Shown here: positions 1 through 10,521 of the stretch, in pieces | Layout of the letters: each line of letters opens with the position of its first letter | How positions within the stretch are numbered: the stretch's first letter is position 1 | Source of the DNA: Chloroflexota bacterium | GTDB taxonomy: Bacteria > Chloroflexota > Limnocylindria > Limnocylindrales > CSP1-4 | DNA length: 64,000 nucleotides | Direction of reading: 5' to 3' | Assembly: GCA_021783095.1 (NCBI GenBank) | Contig: JAJXUG010000013.1 | Location: 25,451 to 89,450 of the forward strand | Program-made: the position numbers and the translations under genes | The notes under the pieces: model-generated | What the model saw: the letters and a program-made list of their open reading frames with translations, nothing else | Told to the model about the DNA's origin: nothing | Databases searched by the model: none

Positions 1-55
1 CCTGCCGGTGACAGCCGCGCGCCTCCCGTCCGCCGCCGACACGTAGACTGCTCGC

Positions 56-1561
56 GTGCCATCGCAACGACCCCGGGGCGGCGCCCGTCCTGAACCGCTC
101 TTCACCCCGCCGCCCGAGCGCCAGCCGCTCGCGGCCCGCATGCGCCCGCGCACGCTCGAGGAGTTCGTCGGCCAGGCGCACCTCGTGGGCGAGCGCGGCC
201 CGCTCCGCCGCTCGGTCACCCGCGGCCACCTCGGCTCGATGCTGCTGTGGGGCCCGCCCGGCACCGGCAAGACCTCGCTCGGGCGCCTGCTCGCCGACGC
301 CGTGGGCGCCGAGTTCCGGACCGTCTCGGCCGTGATGTCCGGCGTGGCCGAGGTCCGCGCCACGATCGCCGAGGCGCAGGAGCAGCTGGCGCTGAACGGC
401 CGCCGCAGCGTCCTGTTCATCGACGAGATCCACCGCTTCAACAAGGCGCAACAGGACGCGCTCCTGCCCCACGTCGAGGATGGGACCGTCACGCTGATCG
501 GGGCCACGACCGAGAACCCGTACTTCGAGGTCAACTCGGCGCTCCTCTCGCGGATGCGCGTGTGGCGCCTCGAGCCGCTCACCGACGAGGACATCGCCTC
601 GATCGTCCGGAGCGCCCTGGCCGACGCGGAGCGAGGGGTTGCGGGGCCCTTCGGTCCGAGGGGCGGCGTGGCCATGGGCGACGAGGCGTTCGATCACCTC
701 GTCGACGTGGCCGGCGGTGACGCCCGCCAGGCGCTCACGATCCTCGAGGGGGCGGTCGCGCTCGCCGAGGACGAGGACGCCCGCGACGAAGCCGGCCGGG
801 TCTCCCCCGCCCTCACCCACGTCGAGTCCTCCGCCCAGCAGCGGGTGCTCGCCTACGACCGCGCCGGCGACGGCCACTACGACACCGTGTCGGCGTTCAT
901 CAAGAGCCTCCGAGGCAACGACCCGGACGCCGCGCTGTACTGGCTGGCGGCGATGATCGCGGCCGGCGAGGACCCGCGGTTCGTCGCGCGGCGCCTGATC
1001 ATCTCGGCGTCCGAGGACGTCGGCAACGCGGATCCCCGCGCCCTCCAGGTGGCGGTCGCCGCCGCCCAGGCGCTCGACTACGTGGGCCTCCCGGAGGCGC
1101 AGTACGCCCTCGCGCAGGCAACCGTCGCGCTATGTGTGCTACCGAAGAGCGACGCTGTGGGCCGCGCGTACAGCGCTGCGATGGCCGACGTGCTCGAGCG
1201 CGGGGCGCTCCCGGTGCCCGCCCACCTGCGGAACGCGGCGGACCGGCGCCTCAAGGCGCACGGAATCGGCGTCGGGTACAGGAACCCGCACGACTATTCC
1301 GGGCATGATGTCGAGCAGCAGTATCTGCCCGACGAGCTCCGCGGCAAGCGGTACTACTACCCCACCGACCAGGGCCAGGAGGCGGGCATCCGGGAGCGGA
1401 TGGAGCGGCGGCGCGCGGCGCGCGAGGAGCAGCCGAACCCCCGCCCCGTCAGGCGCGAGGGCCCCGCCGGCGACATGTCCGCCTTCGGGCGCGCGATGCA
1501 GTCGGCGGGCGAGGCGCGGCGCAAGATCGCCGAGGCCGAGAGGCGCGACGCCGAGGGCTGA
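56..1561 (+). CDS. rarA: Replication-associated recombination protein A (RarA/MgsA family AAA ATPase)
   Basis: RPRTLEEFVGQ.HLVG, Walker A GPPGTGKTSLGRLLA, FIDEIHRFNKAQQDALLPHVEDG, and MgsA_C tail (NAADRRLKAHGIGVGYRNPHDYSGH). Confidence 0.95.
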   Translation: MPSQRPRGGARPEPLFTPPPERQPLAARMRPRTLEEFVGQAHLVGERGPLRRSVTRGHLGSMLLWGPPGTGKTSLGRLLADAVGAEFRTVSAVMSGVAEVRATIAEAQEQLALNGRRSVLFIDEIHRFNKAQQDALLPHVEDGTVTLIGATTENPYFEVNSALLSRMRVWRLEPLTDEDIASIVRSALADAERGVAGPFGPRGGVAMGDEAFDHLVDVAGGDARQALTILEGAVALAEDEDARDEAGRVSPALTHVESSAQQRVLAYDRAGDGHYDTVSAFIKSLRGNDPDAALYWLAAMIAAGEDPRFVARRLIISASEDVGNADPRALQVAVAAAQALDYVGLPEAQYALAQATVALCVLPKSDAVGRAYSAAMADVLERGALPVPAHLRNAADRRLKAHGIGVGYRNPHDYSGHDVEQQYLPDELRGKRYYYPTDQGQEAGIRERMERRRAAREEQPNPRPVRREGPAGDMSAFGRAMQSAGEARRKIAEAERRDAEG

Positions 1562-1845
1562 GGGCCCACCGGCCGACGCATCCGAAGAGCACGGCCATTG
1601 GGATCAGCCTGCCTTTGCCCGCGCTGATCGGCGGCAGTCAGGCGCCCCGGTTGATCGCGATCGCAACCGTCCGTGTCACCGCCGGTCCGCCGAAGCCCGG
1701 AGCCGGCACGAACTCGTCGGTAGGCCCGGGAGCGCCTACCCGACGACCTTGACGGACGGCACGCCTGTGAAGCCGAGGAACAGTGTTGGGGGCCTGCGCA
1801 GGTGCCGAGCACGCGGTGGTGCGCCCAGTCCCATGAGAACCGACG

Positions 1846-2445
1846 TCACCGTCCGCGCCGGTGACGTGCTCGCAGACGCTCGGCGCGCGCGGTCACGTCC
1901 GCGTGCTGACGCTTCAACTCTGCAGCGCGCTCGGGACTGGTGCCGAATTCGAAAGCCTCGAGGTCATCGGTGATCCACGCGACGTAGTCGTCCCTAAGCG
2001 CCGACCACTGGGCGTCGGGCGGGCCGAGCAGCCGGAGCGCCTGAACAGCCGCGGCTCCCGTCTCGAGGACGGTCCGCCTCTGCCCCTCGCTGGCCTCGCC
2101 GGGCGCCGGCAACCGTCGGACCTCGCCGCTGTACCTCGCGAAGGCGGCGTGGAGCTGGCGGTCGAAGGCGGTGCCCGGATCGACCACGGCCTCGAGCCGG
2201 GCCAGCAGCATGTCGCCCAGCGGCGTCAGCAGGACGACGCAGGCCCCTTCCCCGAGAATAGCCACAAAGTCGCCGATCCTGGGCGGCCCAACGCGGACGG
2301 ACCAGTGGGAGGCCGCCAGGAGCCCCAACGCCGCAGCCGCGATGGCCGCGATCATCACCAGCAGGCGGCGCAGGCCGTACCGCCGCTGGGTCGCCACGAC
2401 GCTGGCCGCGACGGCGGCCAGCCCCGACAGGACATAGATCGACAT
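1846..2445 (-). CDS. Hypothetical membrane protein directly downstream of the RHS gene
   Basis: 199-aa ORF with two N-terminal hydrophobic segments; starts 3 nt after the RHS stop codon on the same strand. Confidence 0.6.
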   Translation of the reverse strand: MSIYVLSGLAAVAASVVATQRRYGLRRLLVMIAAIAAAALGLLAASHWSVRVGPPRIGDFVAILGEGACVVLLTPLGDMLLARLEAVVDPGTAFDRQLHAAFARYSGEVRRLPAPGEASEGQRRTVLETGAAAVQALRLLGPPDAQWSALRDDYVAWITDDLEAFEFGTSPERAAELKRQHADVTARAERLRARHRRGR

Positions 2446-2448
2446 CGT

Positions 2449-4290
2449 CTACTTGCAGCGGTCGACGGCAATCGGGTCGCCGTTCTCGTCCGTTCCGTTG
2501 AGGGTGATCGCCACCAGCGAAACGATAATGCCGATGCCGACCAGGATTGGCCCCTTCTTGCCTCCGAAGTTGAAGGGCTGGCCACCGGGTTCCCCGCGGT
2601 CCAGCGGCTCCGGGTTGGTCAGGACAGTCGTGGTCGGCGTCGTCGCCTTCCCCACCGCATTCACGACGGCCGTGCCGGCGACCACCACCGCGGCGGTGCA
2701 GGCGAGGAATGCGATGAAGCCGACGGTCGCGCCTCCTGCGGCTCCAGCCAGGCCTCCCACCACGGTTCCGCCACCCGGCTCGGCGACGGTGCCGCCGACG
2801 GCACCGGCCTCACCCCCAGCGACGGCCCCAGCGGGGATGAGCTCGAGGCACCGGCCACTCGGATCGGCGGCGTTGACTGGGTTGTCAGCAGCGTAGCCGA
2901 ACGCGCAGCGGTAAGGCTCGGACGCGGGCGTTCCGACGGGGTCCGGCGCGAGGAAACGCCCGATCGTCGGGTCGTACTGGCGGGCGCGCAGGTAGTAGAG
3001 CCCGGTGACGCTGTCGAGGTACTGGCCCGTGAAGAGGAAGGAGTTCACGGGCGCGGCGGAGGTCGCGCCCGACTCGCGAAGTTGTCCGAACGGCTGGTAC
3101 TCGCCCCACCAGAGCGGCGTGCCCGTGCTGCCCGTGATGTCCGTGACCGAGCCGAGCGCGTCCTCGTGGTACCAGTAGGGCCCCTTGTTCGGGGTGGACT
3201 GGCTCAGGAGCGCCTGGCCGTAGGTGTACCGTCGGATGAGACCCCCGCTTCCGTCCGTCTCGCTCACGACCGTGGGCAGCGGAAAGGCGCGGTCGACGAC
3301 GTAGCGGATGGTCTTGGAGGCCTGGGTCCCGGTGGCGGCGCTGAGGCGGATGCCGTCGCCGCTGTAGGTGTACGTCTGGACAGTCGTCCCGACAGTCGCC
3401 GACACCAGTTCGTTGGCGAGGTTGTACGCGTATCCGGCGGTACCCGCGGTGAGCTCATTGCCGTTGGCGTCGTAGGTGTACGCGACCGTGCCGCCGCCCG
3501 GCGCCGTGACACTCGACAGGCGGTCGGCGGCGTCGTACGCGTACGTCGCCGTGCCGAGGTAGTTGGTCTGCGTGAGGCGGTTGCCCACGCCATCGTAGGT
3601 CCACGTGGCGAAGGTGTCGGCGGCCGGCGGCGGGTTGTTGACGGGCGGGCGGTTCGGGACGGGCGTCACCAGGACAGTCGGCGCCTGCGCAGCCCCGCAG
3701 CCCGAGTAGCACACTCCGGTGAGGCGGTTCGCGGCGTCGTAGGTGTAGATCATCGTGTCGCGCGACGTGACCATCTGGGTGCGGTTGCCGTCGGCGTCGT
3801 ACGCATAGGTGAAGCTCGACAGGAGTCCGGCGCCACTGGTGGTGGCGACGCCGGTGAGCCGTCCCGCCGCGTCGAAGGCGTTGGTGGTCGTGAAGCCGTC
3901 GGGGGTGGCCGTCGAGGCGAGGTCGCCGGCCGCGTCGTATGTGTAGGCGCTGGCTGCACCGCCCGACGTGGCGCTCGCCATCCGGCCATCGGCGTCGTAG
4001 GTGTAGGTGGTCACCGTCCCGTCTGGGTAGGTTCGGGTCAGCAGGTTGCCGCCCGCGTCATAGCCGTAGCGAAAGACGCTGGTGCCCCGAGTGTCGGTCA
4101 ACAGGCGGTTCATGGAGTCGTACGCGAGCGTCTCCGTTCCCGCTCCGTCGGTGAGCGTCGTGCGGTTGCCGTCCGCGTCGTATCCATATGTGACCGGCGC
4201 GGTCGATGAGGCGGCGTACGTTATGCCGGCGAGCCGGTTGATGGCGTCATACGCGTAGGTCGTCGTGCCGTTCGCGTCGAGCAGGGTCAC
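2449..4290 (-). pseudogene. RHS-repeat protein, C-terminal part (frame-shifted from the 4353-6668 part)
   Basis: Tandem YTYDAxGxL repeats, then RHS core end (YYLRARQYDPTIGRFLAPDPVG...NPVNAADPSGR) and a Gly/Ala-rich hydrophobic tip. Reading frame continues upstream of the ATG to the frameshift near 4390-4400. Confidence 0.8.
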
Positions 4291-4352
4291 CCGGTTGCCA
4301 GCGGCATCGTAGGCCGAGGTCTGCGTGTGGCCGTCTGGATCCGTCGTCCGCG

Positions 4353-6668
4353 TCAGGCGGCCCGCGAGGTCGTAGGCGTAGGTCGTGCGTGCTGGTTGGC
4401 GTCGGTCCGGGTGACGAGGTCGCCGGTCGCGTCGTACGCGTAGCGGGTGACGTCGTTCAGGGGGTCCGTCGCCGACGTGAGGTGATCCGCGGCATCGTAG
4501 CTGTACTCCGTCGTGTGGCCGTTCTGGTCGGTGACGCCCACCTGGTTGCCGGCTGGATCGAACGAGGCGCGGGTGACGTGGCCGAGCGCATCGGTGATGG
4601 CGACGAGGTTGTCAGCAGCGTCGTATGCGAAGCTCGAGGTGTACTGGCTCGGGTTAGCGCCGGTGGCGTTGCCTCGCGGATCCACCTCCGTGAGGCGCCG
4701 TCCGGCGACGTCGAAGGTGAAGGTGGTGCGCTCGCCCAGGGGGGAGCTGATCGAGGTGAGGTCGCCGTTGGCGTCGTAGGAGTACGCCGTCGTGTTGCCA
4801 CGCCGGTCGGTGCTGGACAGGCGCTGGCCTTGCGCGTCGTAGGTGGCGGAGGCGGACGCGCCATCGGCGAACGAGGTCTTGGTCAGGTTGCCCGCACCGT
4901 CATAGGTGTAGGTCGTGGTGTTCCCACGGCCGTCGGTGCTGGTCAGCAAGTCGTTGGCTGCGTCGTAGGTGAACGACTCTGCGTAGGACAGGGGCGACGG
5001 GGCCGTTCGGGTCAGCACATCGCCGGCGGCGTCGTGGGTCAGCGTCGTCGTCCGCCCGTTCGCGTCGGTTACCGACGCCACGTTGAAGCCCGCGTCGTAG
5101 GTGTAGCTCGTGACGTGGCCGAGAGGATCGGTCGAGCTCGCGAGCAGGCCGTTCGAGTAGACGTCCGTCCACACGCCGCCTCGCGCGTCCGTCATCGTCG
5201 AGGTCGTCGTGGCGGCATTCCACGCGAAGGCCGTCGCGTCGCCGAGGGCATCCTTCTGGCCTGTGACTCGGCCGCTGACCGGGTCGTACGTGTTCGCGAC
5301 GACAGTGTGGCCATTCTGGTCGACGATCGCAGCGAGACGGCCGGTGGCATCGTACGTGTACCCGGTCGTGCCGCCCCGCACGTCGGTCACGCTCGCGAGC
5401 TGGCCGCTCGCGTTGTAGGAGTACGTCACGGTCCGCCCGATCGGATCGGTCAGGCCGCTGATGTGCCCCGCGGCGTCGTGCGCGACGGTCACGACCCGCC
5501 CCGCAGTGTCGGTGATCGAGGTCAACAGGCCCCCGGTGTAGCCGAGGGAGACGGTGTTGCCGTTCGCGTCCGCCTCGGCGACCAGATTGCCCGATGCGTC
5601 GAACCGGTAGGCGACGCGGTCGTGTCGGGTGAGGCGGTACCCGCCGGACACGGCAGCGAGCGTGGACGTCGCTCCGGCAGGAGTCACGAACCCGCCCGAG
5701 CCGTTCGACGCGAAGGGGTACTCGGCGCCGTCGTCTGCCACGAACACCGCGTTGCCCGAGCCGTCGAGCACGAGGCGTGTGCCGTAGCTGAAGCTCCAGC
5801 CGGGGCCGAATGGCCCGACTGCTGCGTCGAGCGAGTTGTAGGCTCGGGTGAAGGAGAACGGGACGCCACGCCCGGGCATCGTCAGGTCGTTCGCCTGAGT
5901 GTCGTAGTTGCCCGTGGCCGTGTTGACCGGCTCCGCACGGCGGGCCACCCACCTGGGCCCGAATCTCCCCGAGCCCGTCCCGTAGCTCTCGGCGGCGCCG
6001 GGTCCGCTTGGCACGGTCGCCACGACGGAAAGGTCGAGGAAGTCATCGCTGACGCCATCATCGGTGCCCAGCACAGCGAGGAGGTTGCCCGCCCCGGCCG
6101 TGAAGCTGCCCGCCGGGACGGCCAGGCTGTACTGGTTCTGGGAGGCGCAGCCGCCGCCGCTCTGGGATCCGATCTGGGTGCCGTTCCAGTAGACCGTCGC
6201 GCCGTTGTCGGCGCCGAAGTAGACGGTCACCGCGGTCGTCCCGGCCGGCAGCGTGACGGGGTGGCGGAGGAGGATCTGCGTCCCGACGGGCCAGGCGGTC
6301 TGCACTGTCGAGGCGACTGGGCACGAGGCGCCCGACCCGAACGCGGCGCTCCCGACGGTCCAGCTGGAGTCGTCGAAGATGGTGCTCTGCCAACCCGAGG
6401 GCGGGCCTCCCGCGCCGACGACCTGATAGCGGTACCCGCTCGCCTGGTACGAGAGCGCAGTCGCCGCGCCGGAGGCGGCGAGCGGGAGGTTCGTGGGCGC
6501 GGTGCCGCCGGACGGACCGGCCGACGGGGATGCGCTCGCCGTGGGCGACGCGCTGGACGGCCCCTGCGCCAATACTGCGGGCGGCACGACCGCCAGCAGC
6601 GACGACACTAGGGCAACGGCCAATCCGACTGCGACTTCCCGTCGCCGCGCGACGCCGAGCATGGACAT
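4353..6668 (-). pseudogene. RHS-repeat protein, N-terminal part with signal peptide
   Basis: Signal-like MSMLGVARRREVAVGLAVALVSSLLAVVPPAVLAQ; DUF6531-like PVNTATGNYDTQANDLTMPGRGVPFSFTRAYNS; many YDAxG repeats. Runs out of frame at ...DANQHARPTPTTSRAA*. Confidence 0.8.
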
Positions 6669-7029
6669 GCAGGACCGCCGACCGCCCACCGCGGCTCCTC
6701 CCTGGCGGTACGTCGTGCAACCCGGCGAAGTTGCCGGTGGCGTCAGCGTCGACGCGTTGCCGCGCACTGCCCAGCACGCTAGAGCACGGGTCAAGGGACA
6801 TATGACTCAGCACCTCTACCCTCCCGCCATCAAGACCGGTCCACATGGCTCTAGTAGTCCTCCGCTGCGCCGCAGTCCGCGATGCGCGGCGGCAAGTGCC
6901 AGATGCCCGATCCCCCAGGCCACACACGTGGCGGTCGGCTCTCGTTCTGCCGAGCCTTGCGGCTGCGTAACGCCCTCGGGGACGGCTCGCTGCGAGCCAT
7001 GAGTTCGCCTTGAGGCGAGTGCTCGCTAC

Positions 7030-7503
7030 ATGCTGGCGCAGGCTGCCTCGTACATCGCCACCGCGCCCAAGTCGAACCGATCGGGCGCCGCGTACTGGCA
7101 GGCGGTGCAGGACGTGGTGGACCGCGGCTCCCTGCCGGTGCCGAACCACCTGCGGAATGCCGCCGACCGGCGCATGAAGGCCCACGGCATCGGCGTCGGC
7201 TACAAGTACCCGCACGACTTCGCCGGCCACGACGTCGACCAGCAGTACCTGCCGGATCCCCTGAAGGACCGGCGCTACTACCTGCCCACCGACCAGGGCT
7301 ACGAGCGCACGATCGGCGAGCGCATGGCGTACCGCGAGGGCCAGCGCGAGGAGGCGCGGGCCGCCGGCCGGACGCCGCGCAACCCGGTGCCCGGCCCCAC
7401 GGGCGAGGGCGCGGGCATGGGTGCCGCCTCGAAGATCATCCGCACCCGGGAGGAGAGCCGCCGCAAGCTCGCCGACACCGCGAAACGAGACGCCGGGGGC
7501 TGA
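7030..7503 (+). pseudogene. Truncated second copy of the MgsA/RarA C-terminal domain (no AAA domain)
   Basis: GSLPVPNHLRNAADRRMKAHGIGVGYKYPHDFAGHDVDQQYLPD matches rarA 1201-1390. In-frame similarity continues a few codons upstream of the ATG (LEASARY-MLAQA vs GLPEAQYALAQA). Confidence 0.75.
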
Positions 7504-7550
7504 ATGCTGGCGAGGGCGGCCTGCCGGAACGCGGTCGTATAGTCCGCCAC

Positions 7551-8078
7551 GTGGACGCATCTGCGTGGGCTGCCGCGATCGACTCCTGGCACGACTTCTA
7601 CCTTGCGATCGCCTCGGCCTCGGCTGCCCTCCTCGGACTCCTGTTCGTGGGCGTGTCGATCAATCTCGCGTCGATCACGGCCGCCGAGCGGGTGGACCTG
7701 CGGACCAGGGCTGACCTGGCGTTCTCGAACCTGCTCTACCTGCTCGGGATCTCGCTGATCGTCCTGATCCCGGGGCTCGACCCCGGATCCCTGGCGATCA
7801 GCCTTGCCTTCGTGGCGGGGCTGGGATTGCTGCGCCTTGGGCGGCGCGTGTTCGGCCTGGCGCGCCACAGCCGCCGTGCCCAGGACTTCCGCACCGTCCG
7901 CCGAATCGCATGGACGCTGGTCGCGGACCTGCTGCTCCTCTTCGTCGCCGCGAGAGTGCCTGACGCGCAGGACGCCCACTTGCTGCTCGTCCTGCCGGTC
8001 GCTGCGTTCCTGCTCCTCATCGGCTCTGCCGACGTTGCCTGGAGCCTGCTGGTCCTCGAGGCCGACGCGCGGGCATAA
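7551..8078 (+). CDS. Hypothetical multi-spanning membrane protein
   Basis: 175-aa ORF with about four hydrophobic segments; no recognised motif. Confidence 0.55.
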   Translation: MDASAWAAAIDSWHDFYLAIASASAALLGLLFVGVSINLASITAAERVDLRTRADLAFSNLLYLLGISLIVLIPGLDPGSLAISLAFVAGLGLLRLGRRVFGLARHSRRAQDFRTVRRIAWTLVADLLLLFVAARVPDAQDAHLLLVLPVAAFLLLIGSADVAWSLLVLEADARA

Positions 8079-8213
8079 CTGCGCACTGGACTCCTCGACG
8101 CGGAGCCCTGGCAGCACGACCTGACGCGCCGTCACGCGGGGCCGATCGGGGGCAGAATGCAGCCACGTCCATCGGCCCCAGAGCGCTCGCGAGCGCCCTC
8201 AGCGGGGGAAGCC

Positions 8214-10361
8214 ATGCGCCGCGTCGTCATCCAACTCGGGACTCGCGTCCTCCTCGCAGCCGGGGTCGCCCTCGTGCTGGCGCTCCTCGTCGCGCCGCTC
8301 GCCGCAGGGGCCAGCCCGAAGCGCCTCGCCGGCCCGGTCACCGACGACGCCGGCGCCCTGCCGTCGGGCGCCGCGGCACAGATCCAGAGCGCGTTCGACC
8401 GCGTGCAGACCACGACCGGCGTCCAGCCCTGGGTCTGGTACGTGGACACGACCAACGGCGCCGACCCCGGACAGTTCGCGACCGACACCGCCAACGCGAG
8501 CGGCCTGGGCGGGGCGGACCTCCTCCTCGTCATCGCGATGCAGGACCGCGCCTACGGCTACTGGAAGGGCGACGCCGTCAAGCTGTCGGACAGCGACCTC
8601 GAGCTGCTCCTCTCGCGCACGCTCCCGGCCAACCTTCGCGCCGGCACTCCGGACAAGGCCGCGATCGACTTCGCCGACCAGCTCGGCGCGGCGCTCGCCC
8701 CGGTGCCGACGTCGGCCGCGACGGCCGCGGCCGCGAGCGCCGCGGTGGTCACGCCGCCCGCCGTCCCGGCATCGGGCGGCGGTGACGCCACCCTCGGCAC
8801 CCTGCTCGCGATCCTCGTCGTCCTCGTGGGCACGGGCCTTGTCATCTGGTACCTCGCGACGCACCGCCAGGCGACCGGCAACGTCCCCGCCACGAGCGGC
8901 GGGCCACGGGACGACCTCGGGCGCCTCTCCACCCAGGACCTCGAGGCACTCGCCAACAGCATCCTGCTGCAGACCGACGACGGGGTGCGCGACTCCGAGC
9001 AGGAGCTGGGCTTCGCGCAGGCGCAGTTCGGCGATGACGCCGCGGCACCGTTCGCCGAGGCGCTCGCCGGCGCCAAGACCGACCTCAAGGGCGCCTTCAC
9101 GATCCGCCAGCAGCTCGACGACGCGACGCCCGAGACGCCGGCGCAGCGCCATCAGATGCTGGTCGCGCTGATCGGGGCCTGCCGCTCTGCGCAACAGCGG
9201 CTGGACGCGCAGACGCAGCGGTTCGAGCAGCTCCGCGCCCTCCAGCAGCAGGCGCCCGGGATCATCGAGACGCTCCCCGCGCAGGCCGATGCGCTCGAAT
9301 CGCGCGTCGCTGCGGCAGCCCAGACGATGGCCCACCTCCGGACCTACGCCGACCCCGACTGGCAGGCTGTGGCACCGAACCTCGACGAGGCGTCGAAGCG
9401 CGTCGCGGCGGTGCGGGCGGCGGTGGACGCCGGACGCGCAGCGGTCACCGCCGGCGAGGGACCGAAGGCTGCCGCCGCGGCGCAGGCGGGGCAGGACGCG
9501 CTCGCGCAGGGCGCCCGATTCCTCGACGCGATCGACGCGCTGGCCAAGGAGCTCGACGCGGCCGCCGCGGCTGTCGCCTCCCAGTTGACGACCGCGGAGC
9601 AGGACATCGCCCGGGCGAAGGCGGCCTCGGGCGCCAAGGGCGCCGACCCGTCGGCCGCAGCGCGGGTGGCCCAGGCGGAGCAGCTCCTCGCGGATGCGAG
9701 GACCGCCCTCAACCCACCGAAGCCCGACGTGACGACCGCCCTCGACAAGGCGCGCCAGGCCGACAAGACCGCCGACGACGTGCTCGCGCAGGTCCGCTCG
9801 GCGCAGGAGGCGGCCGCCCGCGCCGCGGCGCAGCTCGACGCGTCGGTCCGGACGGCGCAGGCATCGGTCACCCGTGCGGGCGGTCTGATCGCAACCCGGC
9901 GAGGCGCGGTTGGCGCCGAGGCGCGCACCAGGCTCGCGGAGGCGCAGCGGCACCTGGACCAGGCGATGGCACTCGCCCCGACCGACCAGGCGGGCGCGAC
10001 GACCGAGGCCGACGCCGCAAGCCGTCTCGCCAGCGAGGCAGAGTCACTCGCCCAGCGCGACTACGGCAACTGGAACGATCCCTGGATGGGCGGTGGCGGG
10101 GGGCGTGGCGGGGGTGGCGGCAACGCTGGTGCGGACATCGCCGGGGCGATCATCGGCGGGATCATCGGCGGCATGCTGAGCGGCGGCGGCCGACGCGGCG
10201 GCGGCCCGTTCGGCGGCGGCGGCTTCGGTGGCCCGTTCGGCGGGGGCGGCGGCTTCGGCGGATTCGGCGGCGGCTGGGGCGGGGGTGGCGGCTTCGGCGG
10301 CTCGTCGGGCGGCGGCTCGTTCGGCGGCGGGGGCGGCTCGTCCGGGAGCGGCCGATGGTGA
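8214..10361 (+). CDS. TPM-domain (YgcG-like) membrane protein with coiled-coil region and Gly-rich C-terminus
   Basis: TPM-like VTDDAGALPSGAAAQIQSAFDRVQTTTGVQPWVWYVDTTNG; TM segment; long helical region; GGGGGFGGFGGG tail. Start chosen at MRRVVIQLG. Confidence 0.75.
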   Translation: MRRVVIQLGTRVLLAAGVALVLALLVAPLAAGASPKRLAGPVTDDAGALPSGAAAQIQSAFDRVQTTTGVQPWVWYVDTTNGADPGQFATDTANASGLGGADLLLVIAMQDRAYGYWKGDAVKLSDSDLELLLSRTLPANLRAGTPDKAAIDFADQLGAALAPVPTSAATAAAASAAVVTPPAVPASGGGDATLGTLLAILVVLVGTGLVIWYLATHRQATGNVPATSGGPRDDLGRLSTQDLEALANSILLQTDDGVRDSEQELGFAQAQFGDDAAAPFAEALAGAKTDLKGAFTIRQQLDDATPETPAQRHQMLVALIGACRSAQQRLDAQTQRFEQLRALQQQAPGIIETLPAQADALESRVAAAAQTMAHLRTYADPDWQAVAPNLDEASKRVAAVRAAVDAGRAAVTAGEGPKAAAAAQAGQDALAQGARFLDAIDALAKELDAAAAAVASQLTTAEQDIARAKAASGAKGADPSAAARVAQAEQLLADARTALNPPKPDVTTALDKARQADKTADDVLAQVRSAQEAAARAAAQLDASVRTAQASVTRAGGLIATRRGAVGAEARTRLAEAQRHLDQAMALAPTDQAGATTEADAASRLASEAESLAQRDYGNWNDPWMGGGGGRGGGGGNAGADIAGAIIGGIIGGMLSGGGRRGGGPFGGGGFGGPFGGGGGFGGFGGGWGGGGGFGGSSGGGSFGGGGGSSGSGRW

Positions 10362-10521
10362 GGGCTCACGGCGCCCCGCAGGCGGGAACCACGTCAGCTT
10401 GTCCGCAACGCCGTCGGCGTGCGCCGCGCGTACGATGGTCACCACCTGCGCTGCGATCCCCGCGCACCTAATGGACTGATCGCGGCTCCGCCCGGGGCCG
10501 CCAGCAGCTGGAGGGGCAGTC

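Noticed and set aside
1861-6611. Large plus-strand ORFs antisense to the RHS gene (782 aa and 740 aa)
   Set aside because: High-GC antisense frames with Arg/Gly-rich compositions; the minus strand has clear RHS repeats.
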